Origin: Amphiduros pacificus
Lineage: Eukaryota > Annelida > Polychaeta > Phyllodocida > Hesionidae
Direction: 5' to 3'
Length of the DNA stretch: 64,000 nucleotides
Assembly: GCA_949316495.1 (NCBI GenBank)
Contig: OX439007.1
Location: 10,568,049-10,632,048 of the forward strand
The notes under the pieces are model-generated. The model was not told the origin of the DNA. It searched no databases and saw only the letters and a list, made by a program, of their open reading frames with translations. Made by a program: the position numbers and the translations under genes. This document shows, piece after piece, positions 35,403 through 49,102 of this stretch. Every line of letters begins with the position of its first letter. The stretch's first letter is position 1.

Positions 35403-36599
35403 ATGTACTAAGTTATTGGAGTTTCAAGTGGAGGAAAATGAGTATCATTTGGTGTTTATGTTGGAATTATCTCAGCATGTGGCCAAACAATGCAGTTTTG
35501 AAACATCTATATTTTCCCCTTTCTGTGCTTGTCTGTGTTGAATACACATATATACAAAAATGTCTGAATAACATTACATTTTTTCCTTAAACTCATACAC
35601 CTGACAAAAAGAGGAAAGTCTCAGGTCAGAGTACCAGTGGTAGAGATTAAAAATTTGAGCTTGAATCATGCTGAGAATGCTTGTTTGCTGAGATTAGTAC
35701 TCAGATTGTGTGGTCACTTTTACATGTTTAAAGTAGCGTGCAAATCACTGCACATACATCTGAGCATTATTATTGCACATATTTCTTTATTTACATTGTG
35801 GTTTTATTTGACAAATAAAGTAATGATTGCGATATTTGATTATTCTTTTTAGATATAGACAGTCTAATTCTATATTGTTAATAATGTTTAAACAACTGTG
35901 AAGCTTGAGAACTATTTTGGAGGCATTGACACAATTTCCAACAGGTGATCTTTGCATGTTGGCTGATCGCACTGGAAAACAGAGAAATGCATATACAAGT
36001 GACATGTGACCTGTTGATTTCCATCCTGACTGATATACTCCACATTTTGAAGATCTTCAAAATTGTTTTGGAATAAATAATATACCAATCAGATTGACTG
36101 TATTTAAGTATGAGCATTGTTTGCAGGAATGTTTTAAGGGTTGATGAATTGTTATAACACCTTTGATGTGTACAGTGCTTATTTTGAAATGTGGATCCAG
36201 GTAAAATGAGTGAGCAATCTTGCCATGAGAAAAGGTCAGAGCATATTATCAGACCTGTGAGACACATACCAGTGCTCAAAATCGGAATATGAAGATTTCA
36301 TATTTGCTTTGTGCATGAAGTTACTATTTTTATATTTTACTAGTTTATATTTTCTATGTTGTCAAAAACAAATAAAATTCCCTATGTTCTGACATAATTT
36401 TTGCTGAAATATTACCCCAATATAAAGATTTTGTATTTGCTGTATAAAGTCTTTTTTTTGGTATCAAGTTATTTAAATTATTCTAATAGTATATTCTTCT
36501 TCATTTGCATTAGACAAATCAATTTATGTTTTCTGAAGTACATATCACTCAAACAGAACCCCAATATGAAGATTTTACCCTCTGCATGACAATTATACT
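35403..36599. other. AT-rich intergenic spacer
   Basis: No recognisable gene. Phrases such as CCCCAATATAAAGATTTTGT and CCCCAATATGAAGATTTTAC near 36415 and 36560 recur in this stretch, suggesting an old local duplication. Confidence 0.4.
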
Positions 36600-36672
36600 T
36601 TTCCCAACAAGGATTTGAACCCTGGACCTTTAGCATTGAAGACAGACATCTTAACCACTGAGCCACATATCA
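36600..36672 (-). mobile_element. tRNA-like head of a SINE
   Basis: On the - strand: GTGGCTCAGTGGTTAAGATG (A-box region) and GGTTCAAATCC (B box) at tRNA spacing. The acceptor ends do not pair, so this is a SINE head or tRNA relic of a type different from the other SINEs. Confidence 0.55.
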
Positions 36673-36984
36673 CTCTGTTTCAGCATTGTAGAAAACTTGG
36701 ATTCTAAGCAGTTTATTAAAATTGAAATTGGCGCAATGTTCCATTTCTTTGCTGTCATTGCTCAAACTTAACCCAGATATTTTAATGCCGTCTTTGTTTT
36801 CTGTATAAAGACACTTTAATAATTTTTTTGTATTTTCTCCCTGGAACTACAAAAGCTGTCTAAAAAGCTGTCTAAAATATAACATAAAATGTTGTCTTTT
36901 ATTATCATGTATAGCTCAGATCTCCAAAGACAAAACCTGGTATGTTTTTGTCAGTAACACGTCATATGTTTCAAACTATCATAT

Positions 36985-37293
36985 TTTGTTTGTTTATTTT
37001 GGGGCTTTACATTACTTTCATCATTATATCAGTCATTTCATAATAAGACCTACTTGTAGCAAATATAGTGCTGCCTCACTGAATTGTCATGTCGCAGGTC
37101 CTTAATATGACAACGCACCCAGTTAAGAATTTACAAGGACAATGGATTTACCCTTAAGGCACAGGCCTAAGCTCATGTGTGAAATTGTATCATAATTTCA
37201 ATCTTGGCATGGTCAGGGGATTGAACGATCTTTGGATCACCACAGAGGAACTGATGCTAATAAGCTGGTGCTCTATCCAACTGCACCATGGCC
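36985..37293 (-). mobile_element. tRNA-derived SINE, near full length
   Basis: The - strand starts with the tRNA-like head (GGTGCAGTTGG) and contains the shared body motifs (TGACAATTCAGTGAGGCAGC, CTACAAGTAGGTCTTATTAT, a GAAAGTAATGTAAAGCCCC-like end) and a CAAA-rich tail on the window's left side. The degraded B box marks it as old. Confidence 0.83.
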
Positions 37294-37820
37294 TCATGTG
37301 TGATAGAATCACTTTCTAAACCAAATAATTTTAAGAGAGGAGGTCCGGGATTGTTGATCTATTTATCATGAACCACTAAATATTAAACAATATTGAGGTA
37401 TTATAAACTATTCATACATATTCATTATAACTGTAACTGATATATTGATTAAGTTTAGGTTATTTTGAAAATGGCAAGGCACTAAATGACTAAATTAGTT
37501 GATGTACCATTAAACCACTATTCATTTATTCACAGAGATTACATGGCAATTAAACAAAATTATACAGCATTTAAATGCATAGCGTTGAAGTATTAATTTT
37601 CATTATACAAAACATAACACATCAATCATCTGGATAAATGCCAGGCTCAGATCAATTTACTTAATCTGTACTTTTCAACTTGTTGAATGGGCAGAAACAT
37701 TCAATGCAAATTTTCTTGGAAGTATAGATTCTACCATTTAAGTATTATGATTCAGTAAATAACGAAACAGACTGCCGAAAGCAGTTTTCAACATAGAAAG
37801 CAATTATTAACCTGATAAAT
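37294..37820. other. Upstream region of the PAN-domain gene
   Basis: AT-rich DNA. I see no clear TATA or initiator element. Confidence 0.4.
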
Positions 37821-40800
37821 ATGCCTATTTTCACCATGCCAAGATGGCTGATTCTAATGATAATGTGGAAAGGCGTTGTTTTAGAAGAAAATTTAGTGGG
37901 AAGATATGTAATGAAATCAAATATTCACTCTCCATTAAGTGATATTATACAAACAATTAATATTCCTTATAGAATTGGAGTTAATGGGTTACTGAGATGT
38001 GCAGCACTGTGCAACCAGGAGATACACTGCGATTACCTAAGATTGGAGAAAAGAAATTGTTTGCTGCATAGGACAAAAACATTCAATTTTGAAGTGGGAA
38101 ACAATACCATATACTTAAATGAAGGTATGTGTTTCTTAGCAATTTCACTAGGTCTCATATAATTTTTCATATTTCTGATCAGTTCAGAACAGAAATATTC
38201 TTTGTTTTCATTTTCTATTTTTGAATATTTAGAATTGTAATTGCAATGTTTTAGGTTTTTGGGAATGTCAATGATTGTCAATTGCAGTTAGGATATTGAC
38301 ACTAATCTCTTTATTTCAAAATTAAGAAACAGAAAACATTGTTGCTCCTTTTTCCAATTTTGATAAATTGTAGTAATTTACATTTTAGACATGATAAACA
38401 GATCATCTATTTTGAGTTGAAATCTCAGCAAAATAGGCATAACATCCATGATGGCTTTGGATCAAGCACTTCAGTATTTTTCTATCTAAAAATATCGAAC
38501 ATTTTCAGCTAGTGATTACTTTCTTTGTGCTCAATGAAGAGTGAGTTAAGACTGGGTTTTGTTGGACCAAGGCAAGCATCAATATGAGAGCATTTTTATC
38601 ACAAAATCGCTTTAAACACAGAGTCCAAATCATAACGCATTTTTATCACAAAATCGCTTTAAACACAGAGTCCACATCATAACGCGTACTTCCCTTGAGA
38701 GAAATCAAGCACATTTCAACCTTTATTCAGCCATCTTGATTTCTATTATGAGTGAACACTTTGAGAATATATCAACATTTAAGATGCCTTTGAAACCAAC
38801 ATCCTTCTTTACATTTGACTTTTCCAGAAAAATACACAACACTCCAATCACTGTCTTTCTTTGAATTATTACCATTTGCTGTTTATAACCATTTTCACAG
38901 GCCGTGGTGTAGTTGGTTAGAGCACCAGCTTATGAGCACCAGTTCCTCTGTGGTGATCCAAAGATCATGGTTTTCATCCTCGGCCGTGCCGAGATTAAAT
39001 TCACGATACAATTTCACACATGAGCTGAGGCCCGTGCCAAAAGGTTAACCCGTCTTTTTAAATCTGTGACTGGATAGATTGTCATGTCAAGGACCTGTGA
39101 CATGACAATTCAGTGAGATGTAAGATGTAAAACATCTTTTTCGGGGTTTTACATGAAAGTGATGTAAAACCGCCCAAAAAAACAAACAAACTGATTATAA
39201 TGCTACCAGTGTGTGCTAATTAGTTTGTTGCTTCGAGTGAAAGCTATAGCAACAGATTTATAACGTAACCAAATATTAACTCTCTAATAATGACAAATGA
39301 TAGGCTAATATGCTGTCAGATTTATAGATAATGGGATATTGAGATGGCCAGCACTGTGTGCTCGAGTTACAATTTGAATCTAGTGAAACTAATGAATGCT
39401 CCTAGATATTGACAAGCACTATTCTGACACCAACCTAACCTTTTATTTTATAAAATTGGGAAAGAAATCACTTTATTTCTTTCCCAATTTTAAAAATGTT
39501 ATAATTTTACATGCAAAACAAAAATGTGAAGTGACTTTAAACTTAAAATTTTGATGTCCATATGTCGTTTCTCCAGGCATATATTGCTTATAATGAAGGA
39601 ATGCATGTCTGAATGGGCCAATTAAATATATTCACTGAAATGATCATGATTTTGGCAAAATAGCAGGTGCCTCGTCCAGTTGACCTTAAAATAAATGTTG
39701 TGAAAATATGTACATTGTATATGTAGCTCATTACATTTGTTCACTCATGTTGGTTTGATAAATGTCAATATAAGCCTATCCTCTCTTAGGCACAATAGAC
39801 TGTAAGTGACCAACATTAATATGTACCTAGTTTGATTGGAGAATGAACTGGTCATTGTGTTAAATGATGATCTAAGGTAAAAGCATCCCATTTGATGTTC
39901 AGCAGGTAGTTTTATCAGGCAATTGTGCATCCCATGATTTCATGTGAAACACTTGCAATGCACAGAATAAATTATAATATACACTTGTCTTTACACATTT
40001 ATCATTGGTCTGAATGTTATGTTATGTTAGCATATAAAAATGTATTGTTTATTCAATATAATGACTGTAAAAGGGTTAAGTGATATTTTACAGGCTTCCA
40101 TGTTATAAAGTTATGAAATTCCTATCCTGACATCAAAAGATATTCCCTGTTTGAAGATATCAATATTTCATAGTTTACAGAGAACAGATCATTATTGAGT
40201 GCAATATTAGAGGCTCATTAGCTTTTAATTAGGAATTCTTGTTAAACACGAAATACATTGTGATTGCATTAAACAAATTATTTCTAGTAGTATGGAGGGA
40301 TTCTGCAAGGATTCTGTAAGTACTACGCACTAATATCATCCCAATAAAAATATTATCCCAATAAAATGCATAATAAATGTGCTGTCATTATAAAATATGA
40401 TAAAAAGGTTTTGCTATGAGTGGAATCCAACAATGTATGGAAATCTTTTACATTAAAATACTGCATTCTTTTATGATGAAAAGCAATACATTAAATTAAA
40501 ATATGTTTTATATTCAAAACCGTTTGACAACCAATGTGCTGAGGCTGGCCTTTGCCTTTGAAGAGAGTAGTGTGTCAAATAGGTATGCTTTATTCTAATA
40601 AAAGTAAATACTGATTCTTCATTTTCTTTGATACCAATATGAATGGGAGAACAACAAAATTGAATTATTTTTTTGAGTACAGAGTTATTAATGCAAAGGT
40701 CAATGGATGTGTTTCTGAACATATGTAGACCTGTAACCTAAAATCAATAATTAATGAGTAATCTGTCCCAGGTCTATCAATACTGTCGATTTGTATACTA

Positions 40801-43334
40801 AACAGGATTACAGATAATATAATATCCTGAAGGATACTTCTTGATAAAATTTTCCCCAAAACAATGAAATTACATCATAACGTCCTCTCTGATTAATGTT
40901 TTTAATTGTACCAGATGGTCAATGGTGCTTTGGGCTTTCCTAAAGGCACTCTCCAGTAGTAATATATGCCAAATATCTAATCCAACATTTGTGTTTCATT
41001 CACGCAATAATTTTACAGATACAACTGAATTATTTGAATCTTTATCAGCCTGAGGAATAGGAATAATTGTGGCTGCACTCGATGGAGGATTAAAGTCACC
41101 ACGGTTCTAAAATTAAAAATATCCATAAGATATATTGTAAATGATTTATTTTAGTGTTCTAAGTTACTAAATATGTGTCAGTTTATCTCTTTCTATCTCC
41201 TCAGTTTGTTAATGTGTGGGAATTTTGAACAATAATTTTGAGAGGAGGAATTCTTGACAATTGTTTGACCTACTAGCTACTTCAGTGGGATCTTTGATTA
41301 ATTGACTGTTATTTTATTAACATAATCTTTCCAGGTTTTTCTTTTGCTTACTCTAATAAATAACAGCTTTGATTCACAATTGGTGTAAATTGTGTCGTTT
41401 TTTGTTTAGAATTTGGCTTTAATTTTGGAATGCACCCATCAGCACTATGATAAAAGATATCTATAATATATCTCAAGTTATTATGTCAAAATAGGGTCTT
41501 TTTCTCAGGAAATATTGCTCTATCTGCTTTGTGAAATTTCCACTGAGTGATTCGTTCATTTGGTGGAGGAAAATGCTTGTTTAAATAAATGATGTCTGTG
41601 TAGTATTACTTCTTTTTTGGAGGTTTATGTGCTCGCAGAAAAGATATTTTTTCTACATGACGTATTTTTGGTGAATTTCCTTTTTGTATAATGGAAGGGC
41701 AATTCTGTGAATAAGCCAAATGATCCTCTTTGCAATTGATATATTTAGATTGTGAGAACTGCAATTTTCAACACTATGTTGGGAAGTACATTAAGGACAA
41801 CTCAAATTTACCTGAGATCTCTCTGATCCATGTCCACACCTGACATTTGAAGCAGTGCAGAGGATTAGGAATGTAAATGTCAGCATGTATGTTCAAGTGT
41901 CCAACCTTAATTGATGCTTCAAACGTCAGCATTAAAGTGCTAATGGGTACACTGACTCCATCTTTCTAAACATAAATTTCTTGCATGCCAATACATCCTA
42001 ATTTCTCAAGTCATTTGTTATTTATTCCTGTCAAATATCGGATCTTTAGTATTGATTGTTCTGTGCAGAGTTATTTGTACCGGTGACAACATTTGGCATC
42101 TTACTAAATTGCCCACATGACTCTTCCTGTCCATTTCTATTTACATTTCCTGTCTTTTTTTCATTCTGTGCTCCCCTTTACAATTGTAAAGGGGGACATC
42201 ATTTTTGTCAGGGTATGTGCAGGGTTGGTGCTCTCTGCTTTTAAAAATCGTGGCCATTTCTCTATTTTCATCACTGTTGTAAAAAGGTATTGTTCCCCGG
42301 TCATTTCTGTCTGTTTTGTAGCATATGTGTTAATAAATTAAGAAAGGGAGAAACACTCTTGAAAGTTTATTTTCAATATTTCCAAAACAGCAAGGCCTAA
42401 TCAATATTTATACTTAATAGCGCTAATACCTTAGAATTATTAGATTATTGGTATTATAGTTGTTTTCCCAATTTGTTCTGCACAATATAAACCGTTTCCT
42501 AGCAAAAACACTGCAATCACTATAACAGCAAAATCACTATTAACAACAATAAACATTTTGAATGTGTACCATTATAAATGGACTCTGACACCATCTATTG
42601 GGTAACAATTGTACTAAATATGAATGAATTCAGATAAACACAAGAAGTAAGATACGACCAAATGTTATTGATAGATATTGCAGGCATCAAGAATACCAAG
42701 ATATTTTTGTATATTGAAAAACACTAAATCATAGTATTGCTGTCAGTCATTGAAAATGAATTTATCTTCATCTATTTCAACATATCTTGATTTATTTAAA
42801 ATCATATTTGTTGATAGAATTGGTAGAAAAATAATCATTGCTTCAATCTTGCATATAGGGAAACGGTACACACAATACAAAATCACATATCGAAGTTCAA
42901 CATAATTTGTAGTAATTTACAAAAGTTTATTAAGTTCATTTGTAAATAAGGATTAATTCAACATTTCAAAAACAAAGCATTTACAATATTGGTTATCCTT
43001 TAAATCCCCTATATAAAACAATGCATACTATTATGAATTCTTGACACCTTTTGGATACAAATAAACACAACTAAAATATCGCATATATTATATTAACAGT
43101 TTATCATTGATATGTACCTTTTATACTTTCAGATTGGAAATTAGCCTTCAAAGTCAGTGCTGGAACTGGTAATCCTGTGTCTGACCTATGGACTGATACA
43201 TCTTACAACCAAGTTATTGATGAATGCAACAAAACTCCCTGGAAAATTTGTCATCAAAACTTTAAAGATCCCATTGTTGAGAATTGGCAAAACAGCAATA
43301 TCCAACAAGTAACTTAATTCCTACAAATGCAACA

Positions 43335-43400
<66 letters not shown>

Positions 43401-45970
43401 ACCTAATATCAATGCCTATATATCAAATGACATATCTTATTGACTAATATCCTAAAAGCAATGCCTATATATCAAATGATAGTTGTTTTATCTATTATAT
43501 GCTCTCAATAGGTGCGTGTTACATACTTTAAAGATGAAGAAAACATCTTTAGCCTTCATTTTGATGCACAAGGCAGCAACAAATTCAACTGGTTTTCTTC
43601 TGAACGATTAAATAGAAACAGTGCCATTCCATGGGAAGATCTGTATGATGAGATTGCCAACAGTCCTCTCTACTTTGCAATAAATGGGGATTGGTAAATA
43701 TGTTTGTTACCATTTATTGATTACTATTGTGAAGATAAAATATCTTGTTTGAGTCTCAAAGCGTCTCACCAAATTCCTAAAAAAACAAATTGATTAAAAA
43801 AAGGGAAGGTTCTTGCCATATCTTGTATAACAGGGTTTATCTATATGCCATATTTGTCACTGAGCGACTTTCAAAATGGTGATATCGTCCTTATAGATCT
43901 TTTTTGATTAATTTCCGATTATTTTTCAATCTACTAAGCTTTGTAACATCAAATATATAGCATCTATGGATGATAAAATAACATACAGATTCGAGGTCAT
44001 TCAGTATCACACATGCATTTTCAAGTTATAAGTTATGCTCCACTCTTAGGTAATGCAAAATGTAAAAGAAGGCTGTTTATAAGATTTCAGTGATCTGCAA
44101 CATTTTGATATCAATATAAATATCTCTTGTTTTATCTGCTTACTTCTTACCTCAAAATAGGACATTTTCTAAAAGGTATGGGAAAACTGCTAAGCTGCCA
44201 TAACAAGAAATTGTATTGACATCTTTTTAACTAAATTTAACTAAAAAAAGTCCAGTTGCATATCACAACCGAAAAATCTGTTTTATCAAGCAAGAATGCT
44301 AAGATGGAAAAGGTTCTGCAGATTGTTGGACCAAAGGAGAAGATTTCCAAACAACTTTGGAAAGATATCCTTAATATTTACTTTGATCCAAGGGAATCAG
44401 ATTATCTATTTTGGTCTCAAATTGTAAAATAGAGGTTTATATTAATCCTAAGACATTTGAAATTAATTTTTTTATAATAGTTATCACGTCTATGTGGCAA
44501 TGCAAAAGAATCATCACCAGTCACTCTTCAAAAAGAGTTTGAGGTTGCGTCCCAGTGACAGATTTCTATCTGTTCTGAGATAGCCTTTTTGGTGTGGAAA
44601 AATAGTTATACTAACTCGAACAAATGTTCAGATATAAAACACATTTGTCTTTAAGTTAGTTCTTTGCTTGGAATATTGTAAAACAGGTTTTAAGTAATAT
44701 CTACGTTTATATGATTTGACAAATACATCAACATTCTAGTGAAATAAATAATAATCATCTGTGTTACTTATCAGATCACAACTTTTTAATTGGAAATAAT
44801 TTAAAAATCATTGTTCGTATGTTCCTCATTATAGGAATCAGCTTGGTTTAGGTGTTCGAAGTTTTATGATCAATAAAGTTTATACCACTTACCGTGCAGA
44901 GGATGAAGGTGGATGGATGAGTGTCACAGAGGCTCAAGACAATTCAACCTGTTTTGATAGGACTCCTGAGCAATTGCCTCGGCCTCTACTCACATACAGT
45001 AAACGCAAAATTGCCTCAGTTCTCGCAACTGCAAGTATGTTAAATAAGATTTCTATCAGCAATCATGATTCAACAAGAAATGATATTGTCAAAAGTCTAA
45101 GATAAATGGACATGTGATCTTCAAGTGTATATATTGCTAACTTGGATAAACTAAGTTGTTTCGCCAACATTTTATATTGTCAGCAAAGGGTTACATGCAA
45201 AATATTTACTACTCATAAGTAATTGTTCTTGGGGGAAAGTTATGACAATCAAGCAAAATGTTGATTGAGATAATAGCTATTTATATCTGAAAATATAAAC
45301 AGTTTTTCAGTTTGCCCTTTAAAGACATGGTTGTATTTTAAAATTTTGCATTTTTATATACCCAACTAAGTAACCATTTGAATGTGCTAATTTTGATTAG
45401 CATTAAGAGTAAAGAGTCAAATCCAATCATTTCAGAATATATGCATTTAACACAATTTGTACAATAACAGCTTTTAGTTAAATTATTTAAATGTTGGAGT
45501 GAAAAGTTCAAAAGTTCAATTTTTTTACTACTTTATTGATATTCCAGGCCCACATATGGTAACTAGATTTGGATATTTCTATTCACATACCTATGATGAT
45601 GCTCTCCACACTTGTCAATCTCTGGGTGAGAGGATCTATAGTTCTTCTGAATATACGGCTGACACTAATAATGGAATGGTAATAGAGTGCTGTATAGATG
45701 CTTGGATATCAGAAATAGTCAAATTATATGCCTGCTACACTGGGATTTCCATAACTAGTGATGTACCCAAAACCAATTTATATGATGTATGGTGTACTGG
45801 AAATGAAGGTATAATCAAGATAATATTTACTTCTGATATTCTCATTTATAGTTTTAATTGTAAAGGATGATCAATAAAAATGTGCATTTTCTTCAACGTA
45901 TTGTAATTTGGTTATATTATTTTCAGATAATGTTGGCCTAGCTGACACAATGGCAATATATGTAAAGTGA
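37821..45970 (+). CDS. Predicted secreted PAN/Apple-like multidomain protein, 6 exons
   Basis: Exons 37821-38124, 43133-43308, 43512-43693, 44835-45034, 45548-45808 and 45927-45970 join in frame (phases 1, 0, 2, 1, 1) with AG/GT borders to 1167 nt, 388 aa, ending TGA. Residues 6-18 are hydrophobic (MPRWLILMIMW), a likely signal peptide. Residues ~30-95 carry a PAN/Apple-like cysteine pattern (RCAALCNQ...HC...EKRNCLLH). Exons 2-4 encode a ~160 aa domain with W-x-S-N-I-Q-Q-V-x-V-x-x-F, FDAQGSNKFNWFS and PW-DL motifs, typical of lineage-expanded mollusc proteins whose function I do not know. Exons 5-6 (DALHTCQSLGERIYSS...CCIDAWIS...YDVWCTGNE) resemble a Link/C-type-lectin-like module, suggesting extracellular binding. 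The structure is inference from splice logic; no transcript seen. Confidence 0.75.
38590..38686. repeat. 47-bp tandem duplication
   Basis: Two adjacent near-identical copies of CATTTTTATCACAAAATCGC plus the following 27 bp, in intron 1 of the PAN-domain gene. Confidence 0.9.
38900..39190 (+). mobile_element. tRNA-derived SINE, full length
   Basis: Head GGCCGTGGTGTAGTTGGTTA (A box), degraded B box (ATGGTTTTCATCC), body GCTGAGGCCCGTGCC and GACATGACAATTCAGTGAG, end GAAAGTGATGTAAAACC and an AAACAAACAAA tail. Same orientation as the host gene, in its first intron. Confidence 0.87.
39452..39491. repeat. Perfect 17-bp stem hairpin
   Basis: AAAATTGGGAAAGAAAT (39452-39468) faces its exact inverse at 39475-39491 across a 6 nt loop, within an intron. 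Possibly a MITE remnant or an RNA hairpin. Confidence 0.7.
40400..42345 (-). mobile_element. Old, internally deleted I/Nimb-like LINE
   Basis: Collinear with the fresher element at 48.5-54.2 kb on the same strand: 3' UTR (40420-40580 with 48890-49080), RT region (40690-40840 with 50452-50600; 40900-41110 with 50815-51065), connector (41335-41600 with 51475-51840), ORF1 with zinc-knuckle region (41690-41990 with 53010-53245; 42060-42150 with 53335-53425) and 5' region (42175-42345 with 53475-53650). Several kb, including RNase H, the core RT and most of the endonuclease, are deleted. Roughly 20-25% diverged with many indels. It lies in intron 1 of the PAN gene, antisense to it. Confidence 0.85.
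43338..43400. repeat. (AT)n(GT)n microsatellite
   Basis: Compound (AT)n then (GT)6 tract in intron 2 of the PAN-domain gene, about 30 bp after exon 2. Confidence 0.95.
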
Positions 45971-46046
45971 CATTGGAAAAGAAAATGAAATGAAAGCATA
46001 AATTTAATTTTATGAATCAAATGATTCATAGAGAAGAGAAAATGTC

Positions 46047-46115
46047 GGGCCGAAATAACTCAATTGGTAGAATTTTCGCCGTGAAATCCAGGGATTCCTG
46101 TTTTGAATCCTGGCC
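46047..46115 (+). mobile_element. Degenerate tRNA-like SINE head
   Basis: AACTCAATTGGTAGAATTTT (A box) and TTTTGAATCCTGG (B box) at tRNA spacing. A SINE or tRNA relic just downstream of the PAN gene stop. The flanking AATAAA at 46220-46225 could serve that gene. Confidence 0.5.
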
Positions 46116-46670
46116 AGTTACCATCAACCGCTATGAACAGACATTGTCTGGAATCAGCAGTATATAAATGTCAGCTTTACTTTTACTTTTTAAAATTCCA
46201 TCCATTGAAATTCTTTCAGAATAAAGAAAACTATTTGGTGTTTGGAATAATTGACCACATTGATAATATGCTTACTAATATATTGCCAATCGTTCCTTTG
46301 TAATTTTATGCACATATGCATAAAATGATGTGAAAGATTCAAATGTTAATTTTGCTACAAATTATGCACTTCTTAACAACTAAATAAGAGAGGTAAACGT
46401 GTGCTACTGTTATTTCTCACACAAACTAGTGTTTTTTGACTGTCGAAGGATATTGTTTGCGCTAGTATGCCTCTGATAATGCAAAACAAAGGTCATCTTC
46501 TATCTGACTATCTAACACAAAATATTAAATCAAAGAAAAAGTATTTTGGGAAATTAGCTCTGAGACACAATATGGGGCATTATTTCATTCATTATTTCAT
46601 TTCGTCATCACATTTTGATGAATGTGGAATCAAGGATATCACTTCACTTTGACCTGAAGTCAATGGCAAT

Positions 46671-46828
<158 letters not shown>

Positions 46829-48549
46829 TAATGATGCTAAAGAGGGGACCTTAAACATTCAGAATAGATCAAGTAGTAATTTATACCCAGACTCATGATA
46901 TGCCATTCAAAAAAGCTCGTCTTGAGGATATTAATTGTTCTGCAGAGAATAGGATTAATATGGAATCTATTCATATGCATCATATACATCCTTATTTGTC
47001 AACAAACTTGGTGTGTGCAGCTGGGGAAATATACATGAGGTGCTGGTCCTGATATCACTAGGAAGGGCATTCCATAGACGAGGACTAATAGAAAAGGCTC
47101 TATCGCCTACTGTTTTAAGTCAGGTCCTAGGGACATTTAGGTAAGTACCATTATTTGATCTGATGTCCCTATTGCCATCCTTTATCTGTAATAAGTCCTT
47201 TAAGTAAGGAGGCCTCATACCATTTAGCGCCTTCCAAGTCATGAGGACAATTTTAACTCGATTCTTGCATGCACAGGTAACCAGTTAAGTTCCCTTAGTT
47301 TTTCAGAATTCCTGATTTTTCCTACCACACATGCTGCAGAGTTCTGTAGATATTGCAATTTCTTGATACCTGATAGGCCTGGTAGGCCTGCAAGAAGGCC
47401 ATTTCCGTAGTCCAGGATAGACGTGACAAATGCATGAGTTGGAGTTATAGCTGTCTTTTCATCTAGACAGTGTCTGATTGCTGATAAGGTTCTGATGTGG
47501 TGGTGACCTTTTTTACACATTTTCTTGATCTGGGCCTTCATGTCCATTTTCTTGTCTAAGGTGATTCCAAGATCAATCACTGAGGTTGAAGGTGATATAT
47601 TTGCACCACCCACAAAAACATCAGAGCAAATTAGCATCTCTGTTTTGCCATCATTTATTTTCATTTTGTTTGATCCAAGGAAGGCCTGCTTCCTTAACAC
47701 ATTGTTCAAGTGTGTGCTTGCAAATATCTATGTTGTTATTGGGTGAGTGTCAATGGGGATGTAAATTTGGGTGTCTTCCGCATAAATATGGTAGCTGAGC
47801 TTATATTTGGACAGAATGTCAGCCAGCAGCTGACATTCTGTATATAAAGTGAATAGAATAGGTCCCAGGACCGACCCTTGTGGTACTCCGTATCTTATTG
47901 GTCTGAGAATGGACCTTTGACGTCCCACCATAACACATTGTTTTCTGTCTGATAAGTATGATCTGATCCAGGTAAGGGCCTGACCCTTGACATTGCATCA
48001 AGATTCAAGTCTGCGGAATAGCAATTTATGGTGAATAGTGTCAAATGCAGCAGATAGGTCTAGAAAGAGCAAGATGACTGACTTTTTATTATCCATATCG
48101 CACAATATATCACTCTGTACCCTTAATAGAGCAGTTTCTGTACTGTGATATTCTTTATAGGCTTATCAGTAAGTCCATTGCTTACTAGGTGTGGAACTAG
48201 TTGATCAGCTACTGCCCTCTCAGTGAGCTTAGCTTAGGTTTGAGACGGTTATTCTCGATGAGTTCTAGGCCATGGCAATTGTCATATTTTCAGATACCGC
48301 TGATTTAGTCAGTGATTTATTGATGATGGCGGTGATAATGGGGAGAAGGTCATCAAGAAGGTCATTCATCAGCCAGGTAGGAATAGGGTCAAGCTCACAA
48401 GACTTATTAGCCGCTTTCCACACCAATTTACATGCTTCACCATTTGTTAGGGGCTTGAAGCTATTCAGGGATGAAGTGTTATGGTTGGGCCTAGGTGTAT
48501 TGTTTGTGGCATCACCTGGTGGCAGATTCGAGCCATTTAGAATCATTTC
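46829..48549 (-). mobile_element. L2/CR1-like LINE copy A, 3' part (RT and C terminus)
   Basis: On the - strand: the approach to RT (LVWKAANKSCELDPIPTWLM, 48546-48265), the region LFLDLSAAFDTIHHK near 48070-48010, GVPQGSVLGPILF (47915-47860), a catalytic-loop segment YHIYAEDTQIY (YADD changed to YAED, ~47770-47800), the 156-codon segment 47709-47239 (KINDGKTEMLI; NSAACVVGKIRNSEKLRELNWLPVHARI) and the terminal VGDRAFSISPRLWNALP typical of L2/CR1 ORF2. Several stops and frameshifts, for example before LVWKAANK and after GDRAF's upstream segment (PRT-stop). Inactive. Split from its 5' part by the Nimb LINE. Confidence 0.87.
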
Positions 48550-49102
48550 TAGGAATGAATGAATGAATAGTTTCTTTACGGCACATCAACACAATAAGGT
48601 CATTCAGTGCCAAAAAAGTAAAAACAGAAACGTAATATTGACTAGAAACAAAATGTAAATGTTAATACAATATGTAGATAACACAAGAATTTGTCAACAA
48701 CATTTATATAATATCAATCAAATATAATAAATATGTATAATTTGTTTAAAAGACTTTATCAGTATGATGTTTTGCAGTTCTTGATAAATAAGTCAATGAC
48801 ATAAATAAACAAAAGCTCTGCCCTTAAAACTGATTATAAAGTCCTATGTGAGTTAAAAACGATACTATCACAGAAGTATCTACAGTATCAAATAATGAAT
48901 GTAAATCTTGCACATTAAAATATTGAGTCCTAATTATAATTATTGAGTCCTAATTATATCAAAATCAATACATTCAATTAAAACATGTTTGATAGTCAAA
49001 GCCCTTTGACATCCAATACACTGAGGCTCATCTTCCCCTTTAAGAAGATAGCAGTGAGTCAAATGACTTATGTCCAATTCTTATATGTGTTAAAACAGAC
49101 TC

